Shown here piece by piece: positions 25,236 to 32,554 of a DNA stretch of 34,739 nt; position 1 is the first letter of the stretch, and each line of letters begins with the position of its first letter. A program made the translations under genes and the position numbers. A model generated the notes under the pieces. It had not been told where the DNA came from. It made no database searches and saw only the letters and a program-made list of their open reading frames with translations. The stretch lies in contig JAKOZM010000330.1 of NCBI GenBank assembly GCA_029779995.1, positions 1 through 34,739 of the forward strand. The letters run 5' to 3'. The DNA is from Actinomycetes bacterium. Its GTDB lineage: Bacteria > Actinomycetota > Actinomycetes > S36-B12 > UBA10799.

Positions 25236-26546
25236 CTAGTCGGAACTGGAGGTCGAAGCGCCGCCGAGGCCGATCAGCGATCCCCTGGAACCGCTGGGCT
25301 GCAGGAACCGCCTGCCATCCACGACGACCTTCGCAGCGGTGAGATCCCAGATGCCGTGCCCTAATTGCCGGTATTGCTCGTGATCCGCCTGAATGACCAC
25401 GGCATCAACCGGCTCGCCTAGATGGTAAGGACGCCATCCGTATTCCATCAACTCATCGTCGGAGAACATCGGGTCATGGACACTCACAGTCGCACCGCGC
25501 ACCCGCAACGCATCTAGGACCGGAAACACACCCGAAAACGCGGTCTCCTTCACTCCGCCGCGGTAGGAGGCCCCAAGCACGGCCACTCGGGCTCCGGTGA
25601 GATCCCCGTATTCCGCTTCGAGGCGTGCTATCGCATACTCCGGCATGCTTACATTCGCCTCCCGTGCGGCGGCCACGATGGTGGCATCCGGATCGTTACT
25701 CAGATACAACCGCGGGTACACCGGTATGCAATGCCCACCGACCGCGATACCCGGCTGATGGATGTGGCTGTACGGCTGGGAGTTGCACGCTTCGATCACG
25801 GCATAGACATCGATGCCGCTCTTGTCAGCAAATTTGGCGAACTGGTTGGCGAGGCCAATGTTGACGTCACGATAGGTCGTCTCCGCGAGCTTGGCCATCT
25901 CAGCAGCTTCCGCGGAGCCCAAGGGCCACACGCCATTGGATCGGGCAAGATCCGCACGCTCGTCAAATTCAAGAACGGATTCGTAGAAAGAAACGCCCCT
26001 CTTTTCAGACTCGGGGCTGATGCCTCCAACGATCTTCGGGTACTTGCGGAGGTCAGCGAAGATGCGCCCCGTGAGTACACGCTCCGGGGAGAAAACAAGA
26101 TGGAATCCGTCACCAGGAACAAGCCCTGAGTACTTCTCCAACATGGGCGCGTAGCGGGTCCGCGTGCTGCCGACGGGCAGGGTGGTCTCGTACGAGACTA
26201 GGGTTCCAGGCTGCAAACCGCGACCGATGGCGGCGGTCGCCGCATCCATCCCTACGAAGTCCGGGTGACCATCGTCGTCGACAAACAACGGCACAACGAC
26301 CACAACCGCTTCGGACTTCGATACAGCGGCGACGGTGTCAGTTGTCGCAGTGAGGAGTCCGGCTTTCACCACGTCTCGCAGTTTTTCCGATAGGTGCGCC
26401 TCGCCGGGGAACGGTTCGATTCCCCTGTTCACCAGATTCACCGTGCGTTCGTCTACATCGGCCCCCACCACTTCATGACCCATGGAGGCGAACTGAACGG
26501 CGAGCGGCAGCCCGATCTTGCCCAAAGCGACGACGCAGATCCTCAT
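25236..26546 (-). CDS. wbpA: Nucleotide-sugar 6-dehydrogenase (WbpA/WecC-like)
   Basis: 436 residues of the UDP-Glc/GlcNAc/ManNAc dehydrogenase family. The N-terminal NAD fold is RICVVALGKIGLPLAVQFA; the central domain has the helix with AEMAKLAETTYRDVNIGLAN; catalytic Cys273 lies in VGGHCIPVYPR; and the C-terminal domain contains VLGASYRGGVKETAFS. It oxidises C6 of the UDP-sugar in two steps with two NAD+. The following MocA oxidoreductase, aminotransferase and acetyltransferase make WbpA (UDP-GlcNAc to UDP-GlcNAcA) more likely than UDP-ManNAc dehydrogenase. Start overlaps the stop of the oxidoreductase gene (ATGA at 26543-26546). The symbol is assigned from pathway context. Confidence 0.87.
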   Translation of the reverse strand: MRICVVALGKIGLPLAVQFASMGHEVVGADVDERTVNLVNRGIEPFPGEAHLSEKLRDVVKAGLLTATTDTVAAVSKSEAVVVVVPLFVDDDGHPDFVGMDAATAAIGRGLQPGTLVSYETTLPVGSTRTRYAPMLEKYSGLVPGDGFHLVFSPERVLTGRIFADLRKYPKIVGGISPESEKRGVSFYESVLEFDERADLARSNGVWPLGSAEAAEMAKLAETTYRDVNIGLANQFAKFADKSGIDVYAVIEACNSQPYSHIHQPGIAVGGHCIPVYPRLYLSNDPDATIVAAAREANVSMPEYAIARLEAEYGDLTGARVAVLGASYRGGVKETAFSGVFPVLDALRVRGATVSVHDPMFSDDELMEYGWRPYHLGEPVDAVVIQADHEQYRQLGHGIWDLTAAKVVVDGRRFLQPSGSRGSLIGLGGASTSSSD

Positions 26547-27556
26547 TCTTCCTCTGACCCCACCCTCGTGACATCGACAACCTGACCAGTCGTCGCTGAC
26601 AGTGCAACAGCATTGGCTACACCAACTGTGGCGACTCCCTGTCGCAGTGTGACTATGTCGCTCTCCTTACCCAGCAGAGTGTCCCGGAAGTTCTCGTGCT
26701 CGACACGTAGAGGCTCCGGCTTTGCGAAGGCGAAGCGCGTCATGTTGCCTTCTGTGACTCCACGGAATCGAGCGACATCTGCCCATTGCGTGGGCACGAG
26801 ACCATTCTCGAAGAAGGTGAGATCCGCAGTGAGCGTGTCAGCCACCAGTGCACCCCTCTCACCCGTCATGACGGTGACACGCTCCTTCATAGGAGACAGC
26901 CAGTTCACCAGATGATTGGTGACTGTGCCGTCAGCAAGTTGCCCGGTTATGGACACCAGGTCTTCGTGCGGACGCCCTGACCGGTGTGCAGTCCGTGCGG
27001 CCACTGATGCGAAGTCTTGCTGGGCTACCCAGGCAGTCAAGTCAATGTCGTGAGTGGCCAAATCCAGAATCACGCCGACGTCAGCGATTCGACCCGGGAA
27101 AGGGCCTTGCCGCCTCGTGGTGATTTGGTACAGCTCCCCCAGGTCCCCACGCGCAATACGCATGCGCGCTTGTTGAAGCGCAGGGTTGTACCGCTCGATG
27201 TGGCCGACCGCACCGATCAGGCCCGCCGCTTCGAATGCCTGTGCGATCTCTCGCGCGGATTCCACATCCGTCGTAAGAGGTTTCTCGATGAGGGCATGGA
27301 TGCCAGCACCCGCTAGGAAGAGTGCCGTCTGCAAATGGTACTGCGTCGGTGTCGACACCATCGCGTAGTCGATGCCCTTGGCGAGCAGTTCATCGATGGT
27401 CGAGAAGAGAGGAACCCCCACCGGAGCCGCCCCAGGTATCCCGCCCGTTGGATCGGCAATACCCACGAGGTCCACTCCGTCCAGGGTGGCGAGCACTCGT
27501 GCATGGTTGCGACCCATCATTCCGAGCCCCACCAAACCTGCCCTCAAATTCGTCAT
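26543..27556 (-). CDS. wbpB: Gfo/Idh/MocA oxidoreductase (WbpB/WlbA-like 3-dehydrogenase)
   Basis: 337 residues. N-terminal NAD(P)-binding motif AGLVGLGMMGRNHARVL, the MocA signature IEKPLTTDVESA with the catalytic-site Lys, and VILDLATHDIDL with a conserved His. In the WbpA-B-E-D pathway this enzyme oxidises C3 of UDP-GlcNAcA to the 3-keto sugar, which the neighbouring aminotransferase converts. The gene order oxidoreductase next to dehydrogenase and aminotransferase is that of known ManNAc3NAcA or GlcNAc3NAcA pathways. It begins directly after the TAA of the aminotransferase gene, with no spacer. Confidence 0.87.
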   Translation of the reverse strand: MTNLRAGLVGLGMMGRNHARVLATLDGVDLVGIADPTGGIPGAAPVGVPLFSTIDELLAKGIDYAMVSTPTQYHLQTALFLAGAGIHALIEKPLTTDVESAREIAQAFEAAGLIGAVGHIERYNPALQQARMRIARGDLGELYQITTRRQGPFPGRIADVGVILDLATHDIDLTAWVAQQDFASVAARTAHRSGRPHEDLVSITGQLADGTVTNHLVNWLSPMKERVTVMTGERGALVADTLTADLTFFENGLVPTQWADVARFRGVTEGNMTRFAFAKPEPLRVEHENFRDTLLGKESDIVTLRQGVATVGVANAVALSATTGQVVDVTRVGSEEE

Positions 27557-28642
27557 TTACGCTCCCGCCGCCGCGACCAGGTTCACAGCATTAACGATTC
27601 GTTCCAGATCCGGCCCACTCAGAGCAGGATGAACGGGCAGTGAGATGACCTCTCGTGCAGCTTGCGCCGTCTCAGGTAAATCCAGGACAAGGCCAAAAGA
27701 CGGCAGCGCGTGCACCGGCGTCGGGTAGTAGACGCCGGAACCCACGCCGTGTTCGGCCAGGGCCGCGACGAATTCCTGCTGGTCGTGCCCAGGAACGCGG
27801 ATGGTGTATTGGTGGTAGACGTGCACCGCCCCTGGTGCAACGCTGGGCGTCACCACGCCCTTCAAGTTCGCAGACAGGAAGGCCGCGTTCGCCTGCCGCC
27901 GCGCCGTCCACCCAGCCAACTTGCCCAGTTGCACCCTGCCGATAGCGGCATGAATGTCCGTCATCCTGGTGTTGAACCCGACCACTTCGTTGCGGTAACG
28001 GATCTCCATTCCTTGATTGCGAAGAAGGCGTAACATGCGAGCCGTTTCCGAAGACGCCGTTGAGACCATTCCGCCTTCGCCCGATGTCATGTTCTTCGTC
28101 GGATAGAAACTGAAACAGCCCGCATCCCCGAACGCCCCAACAGCGGTCCCATGCAGACTCGCTGCGTGGGCTTGGGCGGCATCCTCGACGACGAACAGGC
28201 CGCATTCAGCAGCTAATGGCTGGAGCCGATCCATCGCGGCCGGGTGGCCGTAAAGGTGCACCGGCATGATCGCCTTGGTACGTGGTGAGATCGCCGACCT
28301 GGCCGCCTCGGGACTCATGCAATAGGAATCCGCCTCGATGTCGACGAATATTGGGGTGGCTCCCGCCAGCGCGACCGAGTTTGCGGTCGCTGCGAAGGTG
28401 AAGGATGGGACGATCACCTCATCCCCTGCCCCGATGCCCAGCGCGATGAGCGTCAAGTGCAGCGCCGAAGTGCCTGAGTTCACGGCGACGCACTCGCGGC
28501 CACCGACGACGTCCGAGAACTCGGCCTCGAAGGCCGCGACCTGAGGCCCTTGCGCAAGTGCGCCTGAGGCGAGCACAGCATCAACCGCGGCACGCTCTTC
28601 ATCGCCCAATATAGGTTTGGCTGCCGGGATCATGAACGTCAT
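27557..28642 (-). CDS. wbpE: PLP-dependent sugar aminotransferase (WbpE/WlbC-like)
   Basis: The ATG at 28642 with GGAGG about 7 bases upstream and an ATGA overlap with the acetyltransferase stop is preferred; the open frame extends to 28708. The 361-residue DegT/DnrJ/EryC1/StrS enzyme starts MTFMIPAAKPILGDEE, has AVNSGTSALHLTL, VIVPSFTFAATANS, FVVEDAAQAHAAS (PLP-ring Asp) and FSFYPTKNMTSGEGG with Lys183 as the PLP lysine. The AAKP start and FYPTKN block are typical of 3-aminotransferases such as WbpE, distinct from the PglE-like enzyme at 14832. It should transfer an amino group from glutamate to C3 of the keto-uronic acid. Confidence 0.9.
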   Translation of the reverse strand: MTFMIPAAKPILGDEERAAVDAVLASGALAQGPQVAAFEAEFSDVVGGRECVAVNSGTSALHLTLIALGIGAGDEVIVPSFTFAATANSVALAGATPIFVDIEADSYCMSPEAARSAISPRTKAIMPVHLYGHPAAMDRLQPLAAECGLFVVEDAAQAHAASLHGTAVGAFGDAGCFSFYPTKNMTSGEGGMVSTASSETARMLRLLRNQGMEIRYRNEVVGFNTRMTDIHAAIGRVQLGKLAGWTARRQANAAFLSANLKGVVTPSVAPGAVHVYHQYTIRVPGHDQQEFVAALAEHGVGSGVYYPTPVHALPSFGLVLDLPETAQAAREVISLPVHPALSGPDLERIVNAVNLVAAAGA

Positions 28643-29238
28643 TCGCACTCCTCCAAGAGATCGTCGTTCCTTTGCCGGTACCGGGCTCCAGTCATTGGGC
28701 AAACCCAAAGCGCCGGGTCATCGCCAGGATCAAGTTGATGACCGGCCCGGCCCACCCAGCCAACTCGCCGTGCTGGGACCCCGACTACGAGCGCGAAGTC
28801 CGGCACGTTGCGCACCACGACAGCTCCCGCCGCGACCATCGACCAACGACCGATCGTCACTGGCGCAACGCACACCGCCCGGGCACCGACAGAGGCCCCT
28901 GCCAAGACCGTCACGCCGACGGGTTTCCAGTCATGGCCTGACTTGGGCGAACCGTCGACATTCACTGCTCTGGGGAAGTGGTCGTTAGTAAGGACAGCTG
29001 CAGGACCCACGAACACCCCAGGTTCCAGGACAGCAGGTTCGTAGACAAGCGCGTAGTTCTGAATCTTCACGTTGTCGCCTACGTGGACTCCGACGCCCAC
29101 GTACGCACCACGACCCACAACGCAGTCTCGGCCAAGGACCGCACCCTCACGCACCTGTGCCAGGTGCCAAATAGTGGAGGAGTCGCCGATCACCGCAGTA
29201 TCAGCGACGTCAGCCGAGCCCGCTATTGAGACGCCCAT
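28639..29238 (-). CDS. wbpD: UDP-3-amino-sugar N-acetyltransferase (WbpD/WlbB-like)
   Basis: 199 residues of left-handed beta-helix hexapeptide repeats. The blocks STIWHLAQVREGAVLGRDC, KIQNYALVYEPAVLEPGVF and GPAAVLTNDHFPRA closely follow the WbpD/WlbB pattern; this group acetylates the 3-amino group of UDP-GlcNAc3NA. The C-terminal tail carries a lone Cys and a polar stretch with no catalytic role known to me. It is the first gene of the seven-gene minus-strand operon, with a run of six G about 3 bases before the ATG serving as ribosome binding site. Confidence 0.9.
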   Translation of the reverse strand: MGVSIAGSADVADTAVIGDSSTIWHLAQVREGAVLGRDCVVGRGAYVGVGVHVGDNVKIQNYALVYEPAVLEPGVFVGPAAVLTNDHFPRAVNVDGSPKSGHDWKPVGVTVLAGASVGARAVCVAPVTIGRWSMVAAGAVVVRNVPDFALVVGVPARRVGWVGRAGHQLDPGDDPALWVCPMTGARYRQRNDDLLEECE

Positions 29239-29596
29239 TAACCCCCCTCGACGCTCGTCTGGTGCGTAATCGCAATGCTACTCATCAGCAATACGGGCGC
29301 TGAAGCGGCCCAAGCCTTCCCATGGAGCGCTGCGCAGGCACCGGGGCTCGGTCAATGGGTGACCCTACCTGTGGTTCACCAGGCCAAATGACCGTCATTG
29401 CGCTTTGACAGATCGCCTGCCCGAGCAGTGGAGGCTGGCGCGGACCGATAGGATTTTGGCGGTACAGAATGGCCGGGGCTCGGACCGACTACAAACCCCG
29501 ATAGACTCCGAGGCAGTTCTACGGCGGCACCTGAAAACCGCCGTAGGCAGGTCCTCACGCACCTTGATCACGGCAACCTGTATTCGGGGGTACTAC
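29239..29596. promoter_or_regulatory. Divergent intergenic region upstream of the wbp-like operon
   Basis: 358 bases between the divergent acetyltransferase and Wzz-pseudokinase genes. Promoters for both must lie here. TAGCAT at 29277-29282 read on the minus strand is a weak -10 candidate. The plus-strand frame is open from 29405, but codons up to 29596 look non-coding. Nothing else was recognised. Confidence 0.4.
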
Positions 29597-30730
29597 TTGT
29601 TAGCTCCATCCTTGACCGACTATCTGCATGGTCTACGCCGACTGTGGTGGGTGCCCGTGATCACTCTTCTAATAGGCGGAAGCCTCGGGCTTCTAATGTC
29701 GTGGGGTGGCGGCCAGCCGAACGTGATGACGACAGGGACTATACTCTTTTCCGCCCGATCTGACGACGCTGGAAACCAATCCGCGGGGGCAGCGCGACTG
29801 GCCGAGAGTGCTTTGGCCAGCGAACGACTGGGGTTCTACGTGCAAGTCTCTCGTGCGAGCGAACGCGTCATGAAGAGCCTTTCGGATAACGGAGTCCTGC
29901 CGACGTGGTTATCGCCGACCGGGCGCTTCAACGACTCTGCACCTCAGGTCCTCATCGATGTGCCTATCCCGGGAGTCGTGGAAGTGCGCCTCAATAACGG
30001 AAGTCTCAGCCAAGAGGCGGCCGATCAAGCCGTAGAGTCCATTGCTGCGGATGTGGCACGTGAAATGTTGGCGACTGATGCTAAGCAGGATGTCCCTGCG
30101 CTGGCCTCCGATCCGGTGTTAACGTCGCCGCAGTCAGTCGAGACACCGCCACCATCCCGCTTTTCGAGATTGCCTCTTGCTGCAGTTATCATGTTCAGCC
30201 TCGGTCTCGGCATCGTCTACCTGATCGTGTGGCACCAGGGACGTATCTACTCACACAAAGACATCGAGCATCGCTTTGATGCCCGACTACTGGGGAAATC
30301 CCTCATTCGGTCTCCAGACGGCGGGGCAATCGCTCTAGCGCTCTGCAAGGGACATGAGGCAGGGACGAGAGCGCTGCTCGTTCCTGTGAGCAATCATTCC
30401 GAGGCGGTTGCTGCACTTGGCGATCAGATTGGAGACGGCGGGAGGGCCCTAGGCATACAGGTGACAGTCGCGCGAACTGACCCGACCGGACGAGAGAGGA
30501 TTGAAGGGGTTCCTCCGGACGCACGGAGTGACGACGGCGGCTTGTCGGGACCCCTGCACCTTTATGTAGCCGTGGATGGAATCGCCGCTGAAGCCCTGCG
30601 CGTTGCCGCTACTGTCGACATCATCGCGCTCGTCGTGGAGTACCAGAAATCGACATATGTCGAATTGACGTCAACGGCCCAAACACTGACCGAGATCACG
30701 GATGCGGAGATCGCAGTGATCGGCATTTGA
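29597..30730 (+). CDS. Wzz-type chain-length protein with degenerate BY-kinase-like domain
   Basis: The best start is TTG 29597, with GGGGG 6 bases upstream and the protein beginning LLAPSLTDYLHGLRRLWW; this gives 377 residues. TM1 is about residues 16-36, TM2 about 192-212, framing an extracytoplasmic Wzz domain of about 155 residues with Ser/Pro spacers. The cytoplasmic C-terminal 160 residues parallel the kinase domain of the protein at 8351-9850 (ARLLGKSLIRSPDGG, TRALLVPVSNHSEAVAALGD, ATVDIIALVVEYQKSTYVEL), but the P-loop is replaced by VSNHSEAV and the Walker B Asp region reads LYVAVDG. No ATP-binding Lys or Tyr-rich tail remains. It may regulate the active kinase or act as a kinase-independent co-polymerase. 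Confidence 0.7.
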   Translation: MLAPSLTDYLHGLRRLWWVPVITLLIGGSLGLLMSWGGGQPNVMTTGTILFSARSDDAGNQSAGAARLAESALASERLGFYVQVSRASERVMKSLSDNGVLPTWLSPTGRFNDSAPQVLIDVPIPGVVEVRLNNGSLSQEAADQAVESIAADVAREMLATDAKQDVPALASDPVLTSPQSVETPPPSRFSRLPLAAVIMFSLGLGIVYLIVWHQGRIYSHKDIEHRFDARLLGKSLIRSPDGGAIALALCKGHEAGTRALLVPVSNHSEAVAALGDQIGDGGRALGIQVTVARTDPTGRERIEGVPPDARSDDGGLSGPLHLYVAVDGIAAEALRVAATVDIIALVVEYQKSTYVELTSTAQTLTEITDAEIAVIGI

Positions 30731-31102
30731 CGATGACTGTGATCACCAAAGAAGCTTCGGACGTCACACGGGCTCGACGAGCAGGGCACTAGTCCGGTCC
30801 CTCGGGAAAGGCTGAAAGCCGTTGTCTCGTTTCCATCGCTGGGGCGTGGCACGTACCGAATCAGGGCTGACGATGACCGGGTGGCCACCCGGGGGCTCTA
30901 TACGCGCCAGCCAGCACCATCTTCTCGCCTGCGACCAACGACGCATCAAAGGGCACCTGAAGCAGTTGTTCAATTTACCGGCCACTACGCGCTAACTTCG
31001 CAGTCCCGGAGGGGCGTCGGGCCCAGGTCACCCTCGGACGACACAGCGTCACCCATGATCTTTCACCGCGCACCTGGGCCTGGCACCCGCTAGCGTCACG
31101 GC
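30731..31102. other. Intergenic region upstream of WS/DGAT
   Basis: 372 bases without a convincing gene; the short plus-strand frame at 30881-31093 looks non-coding. It contains a 16-bp perfect palindrome at 30877-30892 (see that entry) and TAGCGT at 31091-31096, a possible -10 box only 6 bases before the GTG at 31103. Confidence 0.5.
30877..30892. repeat. Perfect 16-bp palindrome
   Basis: CCGGGTGGCCACCCGG reads the same on both strands, with no spacer. It lies 211 bases upstream of the WS/DGAT gene and 146 bases after the Wzz-pseudokinase stop. A repressor operator or a terminator stem are both possible; without a loop the operator reading is slightly favoured. Confidence 0.35.
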
Positions 31103-32521
31103 GTGGCCGAACGACGACTTTCCCCCGCTGACACTGCCTGGCTCTACAGCGAGTGGGAGAAGAACAACCAGAACGTGTCCTCCCTGATGTGGCTGGATCG
31201 GGAGATCGACCCTGACGTCTTCATCGACATCGTGCAGGAGCGGCTCATCGACAAGTACCCAACGTTCAGCCAGCGGCTGCGGCCCTCGCGCAACCCCCTG
31301 ATGATGCCGCACTGGGAGGACGACCCGGAGTTCGACATCCACAATCATGTGCGGGTGATCCAACTGCCTGCGCCGGGCAGCAAGGCCCAACTCGCCGAGA
31401 TCATCTCCGAGCAGCGGGGGCAGCTGCTGGACCGTGGCCGCCCGCTGTGGGAGATGGACGTGATCCAGGGCTACCAGGGCAACACGACCGCGATCCACTC
31501 GCGCATCCAGCACAGCATCGCCGACGGGTGGGCGCTGGTGCGCCTGGTGTTGTCACTGTGTGACGACGAGGGCGAGATGCAGCGGCCGAAGACCGTGGAC
31601 AAGCAGCGCACCCGTAAGCGTGACGTCTTCGGCAAGATCGTCGAACCCGTGACCAACGTCGTGCGCAACCCCAGCGATGCCTTGGATGAGACGCTGTCGA
31701 TCACGCTGTACCCGAAACGTTTCGTGGAGTTCGGCGCGAGTGCGGTGAGCGGGGTCAAGGGCACCTCGGAGGACGCCGCCGAGGCGACCAAGAACGCGGT
31801 GGATCTGCTGCTCGCGCCGCGGCCGGGCAAGACGATCCTGCACGGTGAGGTGAGCGGGGTGAAGAAGGTCGACTGGATCGACCCGATCGACCTGCAACAG
31901 ATCAAGGACATCGGCAAGGCCGCCGACGCCACGATCAACGACGTGCTGCTGGCCGTGCTCACGAACACCCTGCGCAGTTACCTGCTGGAGAAGGATGCGC
32001 TGACCGTCGACGACCTGTTCACCTCGATGCCGGTGAGTCTGCGCAGGCCGGATGCGGACCTGCCGCGCACGTTGGGCAACCGGTTCGGCGTGATTCCGGT
32101 GCTGCTGCCGGTCTCCATAGAGGATCCGGTGGAACAGCTCGCGGAGGTCAAGCGCCGCGTCGATGAGTTGAAGGCGTCGCAGATGCCGATCGTCTCGTTC
32201 GGCCTGATCTCGGCGATGGCACTGACCACCGCTGACGTGGAGCGCATGATCCACATGGTCAACCAGGCGCATTCCATCGGCGTGACCACAAATGTGCCCG
32301 GTCCGCGGTTCCCGATCTACGTCGCGGGCGCGCGGGTGCTCGGGTCGTGGGGCATGGGCGGGCTGAGCGGCAACATGAACCTGTCGTTCGGCATTTTCAG
32401 CCTGGATGGGCAGCTCAACTTCTCGGTGCACAGCGACACGGGGATCACCGACGACCCGGAGCGGATCCTGGAGCTCTTTTTGGAGTCGATTGAGGGGTTG
32501 AAGGCGGCGTTAGGGGTCTGA
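31103..32521 (+). CDS. Wax ester synthase / diacylglycerol acyltransferase (WS/DGAT)
   Basis: 472 residues from GTG 31103. WS/DGAT family: N-terminal LSPADTAWLYSEW, the condensing-site motif, PLWEMDVIQGY, C-terminal TTNVPGPRFPIYVAGARV and GLSGNMNLSFGIFSL, all conserved in actinobacterial members. The catalytic HHxxxDG motif reads QHSIADG (Gln136, His137, Asp141, Gly142): the first His is replaced, the second, catalytic one is kept. These enzymes esterify acyl-CoA to fatty alcohol or diacylglycerol for storage lipid. No Shine-Dalgarno is visible; with TAGCGT 6 bases upstream the mRNA may be leaderless. Function is unrelated to the polysaccharide genes; it marks the return to the core genome. 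Confidence 0.9.
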   Translation: MAERRLSPADTAWLYSEWEKNNQNVSSLMWLDREIDPDVFIDIVQERLIDKYPTFSQRLRPSRNPLMMPHWEDDPEFDIHNHVRVIQLPAPGSKAQLAEIISEQRGQLLDRGRPLWEMDVIQGYQGNTTAIHSRIQHSIADGWALVRLVLSLCDDEGEMQRPKTVDKQRTRKRDVFGKIVEPVTNVVRNPSDALDETLSITLYPKRFVEFGASAVSGVKGTSEDAAEATKNAVDLLLAPRPGKTILHGEVSGVKKVDWIDPIDLQQIKDIGKAADATINDVLLAVLTNTLRSYLLEKDALTVDDLFTSMPVSLRRPDADLPRTLGNRFGVIPVLLPVSIEDPVEQLAEVKRRVDELKASQMPIVSFGLISAMALTTADVERMIHMVNQAHSIGVTTNVPGPRFPIYVAGARVLGSWGMGGLSGNMNLSFGIFSLDGQLNFSVHSDTGITDDPERILELFLESIEGLKAALGV

Positions 32522-32530
32522 GTCCCAAGA

Positions 32531-32542
32531 CCGCGCGCCAAA
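32531..32542 (+). terminator. Left half of a terminator stem split by the IS1182 element
   Basis: CCGCGCGCCAAA at 32531-32542, 10 bases after the WS/DGAT stop, is the exact reverse complement of TTTGGCGCGCGG at 34301-34312. Removing the element and one target copy restores a 12-bp stem with a 19-nt loop. Confidence 0.65.
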
Positions 32543-32554
32543 TCCGGCGATTAG

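Noticed and set aside
29405..29596. An extended N-terminus for the Wzz-pseudokinase
   Set aside because: The 64 extra codons look non-coding, and the TTG at 29597 has a good ribosome binding site directly before the cytoplasmic start of TM1.
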